DNA of 64,000 bases from Segniliparus rugosus ATCC BAA-974 (lineage in GTDB: Bacteria; Actinomycetota; Actinomycetes; Mycobacteriales; Mycobacteriaceae). The notes below the pieces were generated by a model. The model was not told the DNA's origin. It searched no databases and saw only the letters and a list, made by a program, of their open reading frames with translations. Below, piece by piece: positions 27,363 through 35,382 of this stretch; the stretch's first letter is position 1; each line of letters opens with the position of its first letter. Made by a program: the position numbers and the translations under genes. The stretch spans positions 1,542,750 through 1,606,749 of the forward strand of contig NZ_KI391953.1 in assembly GCF_000185725.2 (NCBI RefSeq). The letters are read 5' to 3'.

Positions 27363-28847
27363 ATGACGACACGCGATATCCCAGGTTGCTTCATCGGCGG
27401 CGCGGACTCCGCCGGAACGGGCGCGCGGCACATGGTGGTCAATCCGGCGACCGGCGAGCCTGTCGCGGAAGTCGCGTTGGCGACCGCGACGGAAGTGGAA
27501 ACCGCTGTCGCTTCTGCCCGCGCGGCGCAGCCCGAGTGGGCGAAAGCGACCCCCGCCGAGCGCGCCGGGGTGCTCTTCAAGCTCGCGGCCCTCGTCGAGG
27601 AGCGCGCCGACGAGCTGGTCGCGGACGAGGTGGCGCAGACCGGCAAGCCAAAGCGGTTGGCCGCCGAGTTCGACATTCCGGGCAGCGCCGACAACATCGC
27701 GTTCTTCGCGGGCGCGGCGCGGCTGTTGGAGGGCAAAGCGTCGGGGGAGTACTCGGGCGGGCACACCTCCTCGATCCGGCGGGAGCCGGTCGGGGTGGTC
27801 GGCGCGATCACCCCGTGGAACTACCCGTTGCAGATGGCTGTGTGGAAAACTGCCCCCGCGCTCGCGGCCGGATGCGCCGTGGTCATCAAGCCGAGCGAGC
27901 TCACCCCGCTCACCACGTTGCGCTTGGCCGCGCTCGCGGTCGAAGCGGGCCTTCCGCGCGGCGTGCTCAATGTTGTCGTCGGCGCGGGGGCCGAGGCGGG
28001 CGACGCGCTTTCCGGACACCAAGGCGTGGACGCGGTGACCTTCACCGGCTCAACGGCGGTGGGGCGGACCGTGATGGCGCGGGCGGCGGCGCGCGGGGCG
28101 CGCGTGCAGCTTGAATTGGGCGGCAAAGCCCCGTTCGTCGTCTTCGAGGACGCGGATCTTGAGGCGGCGATCCACGGGGCGGTGGCCGGGGCGCTCATCA
28201 ACTCCGGGCAGGACTGCACCGCTGCGGCGCGCGCCATCGTGGCCGAATCCGTCTACGAGGATTTCATCGCCGGAGTGGCGGAACTGATGGAGAAGGTCGT
28301 CCAGGGCGACCCGCTCGACGAGGGCGTCGACATCGGGCCGCAGATCTCCTTCGCGCACCGCGACCGGGTGGCCGGGATCGTGGCGCGCGCGAAGGCTGCG
28401 GGGGCCAGGGTCGCGGCGGGCGGCTGCGCGCCCGATCTGCCTGGCGCGTTCTACCGGCCCACGCTCCTCGCCGACGTGGCGGAAGACTCCGAGGCGTACC
28501 GCGCCGAGATCTTCGGCCCGGTGCTCGTCGCTCGCGCGCACACCGGCGAGGACGACGCGATCCGGCAGGCCAACGACACCGAGTACGGCCTCGCGGCCTC
28601 AGTGTGGACGCGGGACGTCTACCGGGCGCAACGGGCCTCGCGCGAGATCCGGGCGGGTTGCGTCTGGATCAACGACCATATTCCGATCGTCAGCGAGATG
28701 CCGCACGGGGGATTCGGCGCTTCGGGTTTCGGCAAGGACCTCTCGGCGTACTCGCTCGAAGAGTATTTGGCGGTGAAGCATGTCATGAGCGAGATCACCG
28801 GCGAGCCGAAAAAGGAATGGCACCGCACGATCTTCCGGCTGCGCTGA
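27363..28847 (+). CDS. NAD(P)+-dependent aldehyde dehydrogenase (aminobutyraldehyde-dehydrogenase-like)
   Basis: A 494-residue aldehyde dehydrogenase. Substrate/cofactor motifs: ITPWNYPLQMAVWK (about 139-152), FTGSTAVG (NAD-binding turn), ELGGKAPF (general base Glu), and catalytic Cys285 in NSGQDCTAAAR. The C-terminal EMPHGGFGASGFGKDLS is typical of the gamma-aminobutyraldehyde / betaine-aldehyde branch. With the divergent aminotransferase and Lrp regulator it would oxidise the amino-aldehyde made by deamination of a diamine. The specific substrate is inference. The TAGGCT element 7 bases before ATG supports the start. Confidence 0.88.
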   Translation: MTTRDIPGCFIGGADSAGTGARHMVVNPATGEPVAEVALATATEVETAVASARAAQPEWAKATPAERAGVLFKLAALVEERADELVADEVAQTGKPKRLAAEFDIPGSADNIAFFAGAARLLEGKASGEYSGGHTSSIRREPVGVVGAITPWNYPLQMAVWKTAPALAAGCAVVIKPSELTPLTTLRLAALAVEAGLPRGVLNVVVGAGAEAGDALSGHQGVDAVTFTGSTAVGRTVMARAAARGARVQLELGGKAPFVVFEDADLEAAIHGAVAGALINSGQDCTAAARAIVAESVYEDFIAGVAELMEKVVQGDPLDEGVDIGPQISFAHRDRVAGIVARAKAAGARVAAGGCAPDLPGAFYRPTLLADVAEDSEAYRAEIFGPVLVARAHTGEDDAIRQANDTEYGLAASVWTRDVYRAQRASREIRAGCVWINDHIPIVSEMPHGGFGASGFGKDLSAYSLEEYLAVKHVMSEITGEPKKEWHRTIFRLR

Positions 28848-28874
28848 CCCGAGACGGCTTGCGGCGGGCCGAGG

Positions 28875-29525
28875 TCATTTCAGGGTGATCTTCAACCCTT
28901 GGTCGAGCGTTTTCAGATCGTCCGCGAGCTTGCCCGCCTGGTCCTCGGTGGTGGTGACGGTGAGCAGGACGGCGAACGCGCGGTCGCCGGAGCCCGCGAG
29001 GACGTAGCGGTTGAGCACGTGCAGCGCCCGGTCCTTGTCGTCGGAGTAGGAGCCTTCGATGACGGCGGAGGGGAAGCCGTCGAAGTCGTCAAGGGAGGAT
29101 CTCGTCTTCTTGAAGTCCTTGTACCGCTCGGTGTCCACGAAGCCGCGCAGGATGGCCGACCTCGGATCGAAGCTCCCGTTGAGCTTATGGACGACGACGA
29201 CGGCGTTCGGGACGAAATTCTGGTCGATCGCCCGTCGATCGGTGAGCACGGTGTAGGTGTTGGGGACCTGGAGCCTGTCATAGGCGAACCAGCCGGGCGG
29301 CTGCTGCAACCCGATGCGCAGGGGACTGTCGTCCGTCGCGGTCTGCGCTTGGACGGTCACACCGTGGTTCTGCAGGTATTGGTCCATGGTCATGTCCGAG
29401 GCGGGCATGCGGCTCGTGCTGGCCGCAGACGGAACGGACGGGGCCACGTGTTGCTCGTCCGAGCATCCCGACAAGAACGTTCCGATGGCGGACAGAATGA
29501 CTGCGGCACGGCGCAGGGCGGTCAT
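28875..29525 (-). CDS. LpqN/LpqT-type lipoprotein
   Basis: A 216-residue lipoprotein. Lipobox LSGC gives acylated Cys21. The mature domain (about 45-215) follows the LpqN/LpqT/Mog1-like pattern: LRIGLQQPPGWFAYDRLQVPNTYTVL, LNGSFDPRSAILRGFVDTERY, DDFDGFPSAVIEGSY and a final LTVTTTEDQAGKLADDLKTL. Such proteins are cell-envelope lipoproteins of mycobacteria with no settled function. ATG 29525 has AAGGAG at a good distance, so translation is conventional. Convergent with the aldehyde dehydrogenase gene. Confidence 0.75.
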   Translation of the reverse strand: MTALRRAAVILSAIGTFLSGCSDEQHVAPSVPSAASTSRMPASDMTMDQYLQNHGVTVQAQTATDDSPLRIGLQQPPGWFAYDRLQVPNTYTVLTDRRAIDQNFVPNAVVVVHKLNGSFDPRSAILRGFVDTERYKDFKKTRSSLDDFDGFPSAVIEGSYSDDKDRALHVLNRYVLAGSGDRAFAVLLTVTTTEDQAGKLADDLKTLDQGLKITLK

Positions 29526-29558
29526 GCGACTCTCCTTTTTCGTTGTGTGGGCAGAGCG

Positions 29559-29597
29559 CGTCGGGCGCTCATCGTTGAGAACGATGAGCGCCCGACG
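29559..29597 (-). terminator. Hairpin terminator after the repeat-rich secreted protein gene
   Basis: A perfect 18-bp stem (arm CGTCGGGCGCTCATCGTT, loop GAG) stands about 35 bases beyond the stop of the 29632-31785 gene and before the LpqN-type gene on the same strand. No T-run follows, as is common in high-GC Actinobacteria. Confidence 0.8.
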
Positions 29598-29631
29598 GTC
29601 TGTGAGCGATTGTTGGCGATGGCGTTGCTTT

Positions 29632-31785
29632 TTAGTTGAGGCCGTCGCCGAGGTCCGTCAGATTCCCGATGATCGACGAGCCGAGGTCGGCGCCGACCGG
29701 CGTGCCATCCGGCTTGTTGAACACCCCGGAGCCGTTGAGCACACCGGAGATCGTCCCGGCGATGAAGCCCACCGGCACGAGCGCGATGCTCGCCACGGTC
29801 GCTCCGACGACTCCCCAGTAGGTGCTGCCGAGCACGCCTGCGACCTGGCCGAGGCCCGGCCCGGCGACCTGGGTGGCGAGCTGGTTGGTGACGCCGCCGA
29901 AGATCTGCGCGAAGTTGACTCCGGTGTTGATGCCGCTCACCGCTCCGGTGAATGTTCCGTCGATCGCGCCGATGACGCCGCCTGCGACCGCGCCGAGGAT
30001 CGGGCCGCCGAGCTGTCGGCCGACGGCTCCCACGCTTTCGCCCTGCTTGACGGCGTTGTCCAGCCCCCAGGCCATGTTCTGGACATAGCCTGTGGTCGGA
30101 TCGCTCAAAGGCGTAGTGTCGATATTCGTTGAGATCGAGGTGCCGTACGCGCCGTTGATCGCGCCGGCGGCGATGGACCAAGGAACGCTGCTCACCGCCG
30201 CGGTGGCCACCGGAGCGACAGCCAAGACGGCGCCTGCGACCGCGCCGATGCCTGCGCCGATCGCGCCGAGCACGGTGGAACCGACGACTCCGGCCACGCT
30301 GCCGATAGCGGCTCCGGCCTCTGCGCCGTACTGGGCAGCCCCGAGACTGACCGCTGCCTCGCCGTGGATGAGGACGTTCGCGGCCCCGAGCAACCCGATC
30401 GCGGTGCCTGCGACGCCGCCGAGGACGGCTCCGACAAGGCCGCCATTGGTGGCGGCGCCGATCTGCTGCCCGACCTTCGCCGCTTCCATCGGACCGACCG
30501 GGACGCGCAGCGGGTCATAGTTGATCACTGTCCCCGATTGAACGAATCCCCCCAATCCGCTTGGCGTTATCGACAGCCCCGGCTGGTTGGGGAGGGGGGC
30601 CGCCGTGGTGGTGGCCGCCGTGGTGGTGGCTGCGGTGGTGGTGGCTGCGGTGGTGCTGGTGGGCGTGGTGGCGCTGAGGGTGGTGGCGGCTGCTGTGCCG
30701 AGTTGGTTCAGGGCGGCTGTCGTGGTGTTCGTGGTTCCTGTTGTGGGCGTGGTGGCGGTGGTGGTCCCGGCGGTTGTGGTGGTGCTGGGTTTGGCGGCGC
30801 TGGTGTCGGCGCTTGTGTTGGTCGTCGTGGTGGTGCTGGGTTTGGCGGCGACGGTGGTCGTGCCTGTGGTCGAGGTGCCCGCGGCGGGGCTGGCGCTTGC
30901 CGTGGCGGGGCTGGTCGCTGTCGTGCCGGAGGTGGTGGTCCCGGTGGTCGTGGTCCCAGTGGTGGTGGTCCCGGTGGTCGTGGTGGCGCCGGGTTTGGCC
31001 GAGGCCGAGGCCGCGGTGCCGGCAGCGCCCGTGGTGGTGGCGCCGGCGTTGCTTGTGCCCGTGCCGCCCGCCGCGCGTTCGGCAGCGCTCACGCCGCCGC
31101 CCAGACCGCCGCCCAACGCCGAACCGCCGCTAGAGCCGCCAGAAGAAGACCCAGCCGCGGAACCCGACGAGCCCGAGGAAGCAGGACTCGAGGAAGCAGC
31201 GCCCGAAGACGCAGGACTCGAGGAAACAGCGCCCGAAGACGCAGGACTGGAGGAGGCGGAGCCCGAGGAGGCAGAGCCGGAGGAAGCGGCGCCCGAAGAT
31301 GCAGGACTGGAGGAAGCGGCGCCCGAGGAGGCAGAGCCGGAGGAAGCGGCGCCCGAGGAGGCAGAGCCGGAGGAAGCGGCGCCCGAAGATGCAGGACTGG
31401 AGGAAGCGGCGCCCGACGAAGCGGCGCCCGAGGAGGCAGAGCCCGAGGAGGAGGAGCCGGAGGAACTAGCAGAACCGCCAGAGCTCACACCGCCCGAAGA
31501 CCCGCCCGCTCCCGAGGAACCCGAACCGCCCGACGAAGACCCCCCAGAAGAAGACGAAGACCCCCCAGCAGAACCCGAGCCCGAAGACCCGCCCGAACTC
31601 GAACCGCCCGACCCACCGCCCGAACCGCCATGCTGATCCGCGAACGCCGGAGCCACATCCGAAAACGACCCCGCCAACACCACCAACACAGCAGCAACAG
31701 CAGACTTCCGATACTGAGCCGGAGACAAACCCCGCCGCACAGGCAAACCAGACGAATCAAAAGAACGAACAACCGTGCGAGACAT
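29632..31785 (-). CDS. Large secreted Ser/Gly/Thr-rich glycine-zipper protein (copy A)
   Basis: A 717-residue exported protein of no recognised family. ATG 31785 is chosen (AGGAAG about 10 bases upstream); a GTG 18 bases earlier is in frame. The signal is preceded by a basic stretch (VRRGLSPAQYRK) and has core SAVAAVLVVLAG, cleavage after AFA, about residue 49. Then come a Gly/Ser/Ala/Pro low-complexity stalk (about 50-220), a Thr/Ala/Pro-rich stalk (about 240-395), and a hydrophobic C-terminal domain (about 400-717) full of GG, GxxxG and AxxxG motifs, for example VGAVLGGVAGTAIGLLGA and VVGSTVLGAIGAGIGAVAG. This C-terminal part resembles glycine-zipper pore or membrane-packing domains. A divergent paralogue (copy B) begins at 35383 with a nearly identical 5' half but a different C-terminal domain. 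Probably a surface or mycomembrane protein; inference. Confidence 0.75.
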   Translation of the reverse strand: MSRTVVRSFDSSGLPVRRGLSPAQYRKSAVAAVLVVLAGSFSDVAPAFADQHGGSGGGSGGSSSGGSSGSGSAGGSSSSSGGSSSGGSGSSGAGGSSGGVSSGGSASSSGSSSSGSASSGAASSGAASSSPASSGAASSGSASSGAASSGSASSGAASSSPASSGAASSGSASSGSASSSPASSGAVSSSPASSGAASSSPASSGSSGSAAGSSSGGSSGGSALGGGLGGGVSAAERAAGGTGTSNAGATTTGAAGTAASASAKPGATTTTGTTTTGTTTTGTTTSGTTATSPATASASPAAGTSTTGTTTVAAKPSTTTTTNTSADTSAAKPSTTTTAGTTTATTPTTGTTNTTTAALNQLGTAAATTLSATTPTSTTAATTTAATTTAATTTAAPLPNQPGLSITPSGLGGFVQSGTVINYDPLRVPVGPMEAAKVGQQIGAATNGGLVGAVLGGVAGTAIGLLGAANVLIHGEAAVSLGAAQYGAEAGAAIGSVAGVVGSTVLGAIGAGIGAVAGAVLAVAPVATAAVSSVPWSIAAGAINGAYGTSISTNIDTTPLSDPTTGYVQNMAWGLDNAVKQGESVGAVGRQLGGPILGAVAGGVIGAIDGTFTGAVSGINTGVNFAQIFGGVTNQLATQVAGPGLGQVAGVLGSTYWGVVGATVASIALVPVGFIAGTISGVLNGSGVFNKPDGTPVGADLGSSIIGNLTDLGDGLN
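30620..31776 (-). repeat. Inverted repeat arm 1 (5' half of copy A)
   Basis: This arm matches 35387-36438 in opposite orientation. From 31776 down to about 31561 the two copies appear identical base for base (over 200 bases). Identity continues with an 18-base length difference to about 31430. After a variable Ser/Ala repeat tract, near-identity resumes around 31160-31020, and again near 30720-30620. The mosaic pattern suggests ongoing gene conversion. Confidence 0.85.
31150..31460 (-). repeat. Short tandem repeats encoding Ser/Ala-rich stalk
   Basis: Imperfect 15- and 30-base units (on the minus strand variants of GCTTCCTCCGGCTCTGCCTC) encode SSGSA/SSGAA/SSSPA repeats. Copy B carries a shorter, different set at about 35700-35910, so the tract differs in length between paralogues. 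Confidence 0.8.
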
Positions 31786-31807
31786 AAGCAGGAACTTCCT
31801 CACTCTT

Positions 31808-31813
31808 AAACTA
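31808..31813 (-). promoter_or_regulatory. Possible -10 element for copy A
   Basis: Minus-strand TAGTTT would start a transcript near 31801, giving a leader of about 16-20 bases that contains AGGAAG before ATG 31785. Copy B has different sequence upstream of its start. Confidence 0.3.
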
Positions 31814-32658
31814 AACTCTCAATTGACCGTGCCGCAGCTTTGGGCCTAGGCATGACGAAAACAGTGCTGCCGATACGACGCTTGACAGCCAAGGCCGTCG
31901 GTCGGCAATCTCGATAAACAGTAGCCTTCAGCTCCCCGAGCAAGAGCGCCCTGCTCGGATGAAATACTACTGGTGCCTTGCCGAAACCCTTCTCGCTCCG
32001 CTCCATTGCGCCTGAAGTCGATTTCGGCCCTTCATAGTGAAGGACTATAGAGGAAATTGCTACACCGAAATTTTATGCTCGGAGAGTCAAACTATCCATG
32101 CACATATCAATGCTGCGCTCATCATACAACGCCTCGTGCGACTGTGCAACTTGGCTATACCTCGAGTTTCATGTGAGATGGGCCACTAGCGACACCGCTC
32201 CTCATGATTGGTCAAATATAGCGTCTGAACTGCTTACATTCGTAGAATGGCTATGCTAGTAAACACTGAACACGCTTTGGCCGACGAGAGGGGGAAACAA
32301 GACTGAAACATGTTTTGTGTACATGTGGCTCACCTGCGTCAAGGATGCGCAAAATTTTGTGGATCCGGAGTCTCTCGCTTGCTGCGCCGCCTGTCGTTCT
32401 GCCGTCTTCGCGAGATTGGATACGCGAGATTTGATATCTGTCACTCTATCGAAGGGGGAGGGTCTCTGAAGGCATCGCGGAATAACATCAATACTATGCG
32501 TTCCTGGCATGAGGGGCCGATCTGGCCGACGCTGTGCTCCGGTTCGCCGCGAATGCTTTTCGACGAGGTTCGCTTCTTGTGATCGGCAAGAAGCGGCGCA
32601 TTCATCTGCGAAATAGAGAAATGTGTGCCTAGCGGTTGCGGGTTTCGCGATGGAGCTA
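31814..32658. other. AT-richer tract without convincing genes
   Basis: About 840 bases of visibly lower GC than the surroundings lie between copy A and the FAD monooxygenase. Frames of 60-140 codons exist (minus 32256-32672, plus 32310-32582, minus 31806-32006), but they have no signal, family motif, ribosome site or high-GC codon bias. The plus frame contains NNINTMRSWHEGPIWPTLC, which looks protein-like and might be a relic. The tract may be foreign DNA, a regulatory region, or a decayed insertion. Confidence 0.6.
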
Positions 32659-32664
32659 TAGCCT
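32659..32664 (+). promoter_or_regulatory. -10 element of a leaderless transcript (FAD monooxygenase operon)
   Basis: TAGCCT sits 6 bases before ATG 32671, with no ribosome site. Confidence 0.55.
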
Positions 32665-32670
32665 TCTGCC

Positions 32671-33906
32671 ATGCTTCAGCCTCAAGTATTGATTTGCGGA
32701 GCCGGAATAGCGGGTCCTGCTTTCGCGCTCCAACTTGCGAAAAACGGTGTGCGGCCCACTATTGTCGAACGCGCGGAGGCTGTGCGCAGCGGCGGCCAGG
32801 CCATCGATATCCGGGGGAGCGCGGTCACCGTGATCGAGCGGATGGGCATCGAACCCGCCGTCCGGGCCGCGAACACCGGCATCAAGGAGATGAGCCTCTT
32901 CGACGACCGGGGCAAGAAACTCGTCAGCACCACCGCGATCGGCCCCATCGTGGAGGACTCTGAGCACTCCAATATCGAAGTGCTGCGAAAAACGTTGGTC
33001 GACCTGCTGCACCGAGAACTCGAGGGGAAAGCCGAACTGATTTTCGGCGATCATGTCGTGACGCTCCGCCAAGACGAAGAGCGGGTGTCGGTCGTCTTCG
33101 CGTCCGGACTGGAGCGAGAGTTCGACCTGGTGGTAGGGGCTGACGGCATTCACTCCGCGACCCGCTCGCTCGCCTTCGACCCGGACGAGTGGCGCACTCG
33201 CTTCCTCGGCGCGTACTCGACGATCTTCTCCACGCCGAACTTTCTCGACCTCGACCACCACCAGCTCTGGGGGCACACCACCAAAGGGCTCGCGTCCTCC
33301 GTGTATAGCGCGTTGGAGAACTCGGAGGCGCGGGTTGTCCTTGCTTTCCAATCGGAGCTGCCAGACCTGGACATCAGGAACGAACAGCTCATGAAGGACG
33401 AGATCAAGGCCAGGTTCGGCGGCCTGGGCTGGATCTATCCACGACTGTTGCTGGAGATGGACTCCACTGCGGACTTCTACTGCGACGAGGTCGCGCAAGT
33501 CGTGATGGACAGCTACCACAAAGGCCGGGTGGTCCTGCTCGGCGACGCGGGCTACTGCCCTTCGCCGGCCACGGGCCAGGGGACCTCGCTCGCGCTGGTG
33601 GGGGCGTACATCCTCGCGTGGGCGCTCCAAGCGCACAACTGGGACCACAAGGCCGCGTTCGCCGAGTACGACCGGAGGATGTTGCCGTTCGTGCGCGCCA
33701 ACCAGGAGAAGGTCAATCTGGGCGCGCATTTCCCCAAGAGCAGGTTCAAGATCCTCCTCGACGCCAAAATGATCAAGCTTTTGAGTTACAGGCCAGTGCG
33801 AAATTTCCTGCTCACCAAGGTTTTCAAAGTGAACGCGGGCTGCTCGACCGCAGTGGAGCTCCCAGACGAGATTTCCATCGGTGACCACGTAAAGGAGCTC
33901 TTATGA
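32671..33906 (+). CDS. FAD-dependent monooxygenase (aromatic hydroxylase / TetX-like)
   Basis: A 411-residue group A flavoprotein monooxygenase. FAD dinucleotide motif GAGIAG (residues 10-15), the DG motif VVGADGIHSATRS (about 154-166), and the GD motif LLGDAGYCPSPATGQGTSLAL (about 290-310). The family hydroxylates or epoxidises small organic molecules with NAD(P)H. No membrane segment. It is first of a two-gene operon: its stop overlaps the ATG of a PapA-like acyltransferase, suggesting sequential oxidation and acylation of a lipid or small metabolite (inference). A second enzyme of the same type, clearly related, lies at 38999-40180. Confidence 0.87.
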   Translation: MLQPQVLICGAGIAGPAFALQLAKNGVRPTIVERAEAVRSGGQAIDIRGSAVTVIERMGIEPAVRAANTGIKEMSLFDDRGKKLVSTTAIGPIVEDSEHSNIEVLRKTLVDLLHRELEGKAELIFGDHVVTLRQDEERVSVVFASGLEREFDLVVGADGIHSATRSLAFDPDEWRTRFLGAYSTIFSTPNFLDLDHHQLWGHTTKGLASSVYSALENSEARVVLAFQSELPDLDIRNEQLMKDEIKARFGGLGWIYPRLLLEMDSTADFYCDEVAQVVMDSYHKGRVVLLGDAGYCPSPATGQGTSLALVGAYILAWALQAHNWDHKAAFAEYDRRMLPFVRANQEKVNLGAHFPKSRFKILLDAKMIKLLSYRPVRNFLLTKVFKVNAGCSTAVELPDEISIGDHVKELL

Positions 33907-35201
33907 CCCAGACCCTCGCTCGTCGGAAGCTTGCGCCGACGGAGGCTATCTACCGGCACAATGCGATCACGACGATCGCCACGGCCGTCGGCACCGGGGC
34001 TTTCGACATCCCTGCGCTCACGGCGGCCTTCGAAGCCTTGCGGAAGGAATACCCGGTGCTCGTGGGCAGGATCGAAGACAGCCCGGAGGGGCCGTGGTTC
34101 GTGCAACCAGAAGAGCCGCCGCCCGCGATTGTGCGCGTGCTGGAAGGAGACCCCGACGCGCTGGTCGTCGGGCCGGAAGCCACATTGGACCCGACTGCCG
34201 GGCTTGTGGCGCTGCGAGTCGTGCATGGTCGCGGACGATTTCGGATGAGCCTGCTCATCCACCACGGGGTGTACGACGCGTGCGGGGTTGTTTTCCTGGT
34301 TTGGCGGCTGTTGACGCAGTACGAAGCCGTGCTTTCCTCAGGGATGCCTTTGCCGGCTTCGCCCCAGCAGCCGCCTGCTCCGCTGGAGGAGGTCTTCGAG
34401 GAGCGCGGGATCGAACAGGGGCCGCTGTCCGGGTTGGAGAAGCTGCTGACGTTGGGGCCGGAGGCGTTCCAGACTGCCGCGCCCGCTTCGCGGGGCGCCC
34501 CGAGGCCGGTCCAAGTGCTGCTCAGCGTCGAGGAGACAACGCGGCTGCGGGCTGCGGCCAAAGCGCGGGGGCTGAGCATGCACGGCGCGATCGTCGGAAC
34601 TTTGCTGCTCGTCGAGTACGAGCTCGCGGGCCGTCCGGAGGAGATTGTCGTCCCTGTCCTCACCTTGGTGGACGTCCGGGACAGGATCGTTCCCCCTCTG
34701 CCGCCGCTCGACGGGAGCGTGATGCTGGGCACCGCTATCGGCGTGGTGCGGGTGACGGCGGAGTCCGACCCGTTCGAACTCGGCGCGAGCATCGTCGAGC
34801 AATTGACCGAGGATCTGGAATCAGGCCTGGTGCAGCAGTCGCATTTGCATATTCCCACATTGCTCACGGGCATCGCCCAAGCGCAGGAGAAAGGAGTGGC
34901 TCCGGTCCCCGCGCACATGATCTCGCTCAGCAACGTCGGGGTCATCCCCACGTTCCCGAATCTTCCGGGCTTGGCCATCGAAGGCGTTCTCGGCGAGAAC
35001 GGGAGCCTGAGCTCTTTGCCAGGCGACGGGGAGTCGCGTCCCGACCCCAAACAGCACAACCATGGCTACATGGTCTCCTCGTACAACGGGAGGATGAGCT
35101 TCTATTTCAAGGCGCGCGGAGTCGACAGCTCAGTCCCGGACGAGGAAATCCCGTGGGTTGTGGCGTTGCGCGGAGCGATCGCGCGGGTCATCGCCTCATG
35201 A
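33903..35201 (+). CDS. Condensation-domain acyltransferase (PapA-like)
   Basis: A 432-residue protein with the acyltransferase/condensation motif HHxxxD: LIHHGVYDACG, catalytic His121 with His120 and Asp125. Layout matches stand-alone polyketide-associated acyltransferases: N-terminal half with AFEALRKEYPVLVGRIE (about 42-58) and C-terminal half with LSMHGAIVGTLLLVEYEL and the late LGENGSLSSLPGDGE loop. PapA proteins esterify lipid alcohols or sugars from acyl-CoA or acyl carrier. AAGGAG lies 4 bases before the ATG, which overlaps the monooxygenase stop (ATGA). No polyketide synthase is in the window, so the acyl donor is unknown. The gene sits inside the inverted-repeat locus, just upstream of copy B. 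Confidence 0.78.
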   Translation: MTQTLARRKLAPTEAIYRHNAITTIATAVGTGAFDIPALTAAFEALRKEYPVLVGRIEDSPEGPWFVQPEEPPPAIVRVLEGDPDALVVGPEATLDPTAGLVALRVVHGRGRFRMSLLIHHGVYDACGVVFLVWRLLTQYEAVLSSGMPLPASPQQPPAPLEEVFEERGIEQGPLSGLEKLLTLGPEAFQTAAPASRGAPRPVQVLLSVEETTRLRAAAKARGLSMHGAIVGTLLLVEYELAGRPEEIVVPVLTLVDVRDRIVPPLPPLDGSVMLGTAIGVVRVTAESDPFELGASIVEQLTEDLESGLVQQSHLHIPTLLTGIAQAQEKGVAPVPAHMISLSNVGVIPTFPNLPGLAIEGVLGENGSLSSLPGDGESRPDPKQHNHGYMVSSYNGRMSFYFKARGVDSSVPDEEIPWVVALRGAIARVIAS

Positions 35202-35382
35202 AGGCCGTTGCCGCCATGCGCGCCGAGGCTTTTCCTCGATGTCAGCGAGGCTGCGGGCTCGGGCTCACGGAGAGGGGCGCAGCGGAGCACCGTCCGACCG
35301 AGGGTTCCCTCTCACGAGCACAGCCTTCATCCCCGTACCTCGTCTAATGCCATACCCGTCATAGAAATAGGAGTTCCCCATC

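Noticed and set aside
31140-31460. CRISPR-like regular repeats
   Set aside because: Units are imperfect, have no unique spacers and keep the reading frame of copy A, so they are coding tandem repeats.
30364-31809. Long plus-strand frames opposite copy A (and minus-strand frames opposite copy B) giving Pro/Glu/Val- or Arg/Gly-rich proteins
   Set aside because: They are mirror readings of the Ser/Gly/Thr repeat codons, lack ribosome sites and signals, and occur equally opposite both paralogues. The signal-peptide-bearing strand is clearly the coding one.
32256-32672. 138-codon minus-strand frame in the AT-rich tract
   Set aside because: No ribosome site, family motif or plausible composition; overlaps the promoter of the FAD monooxygenase.
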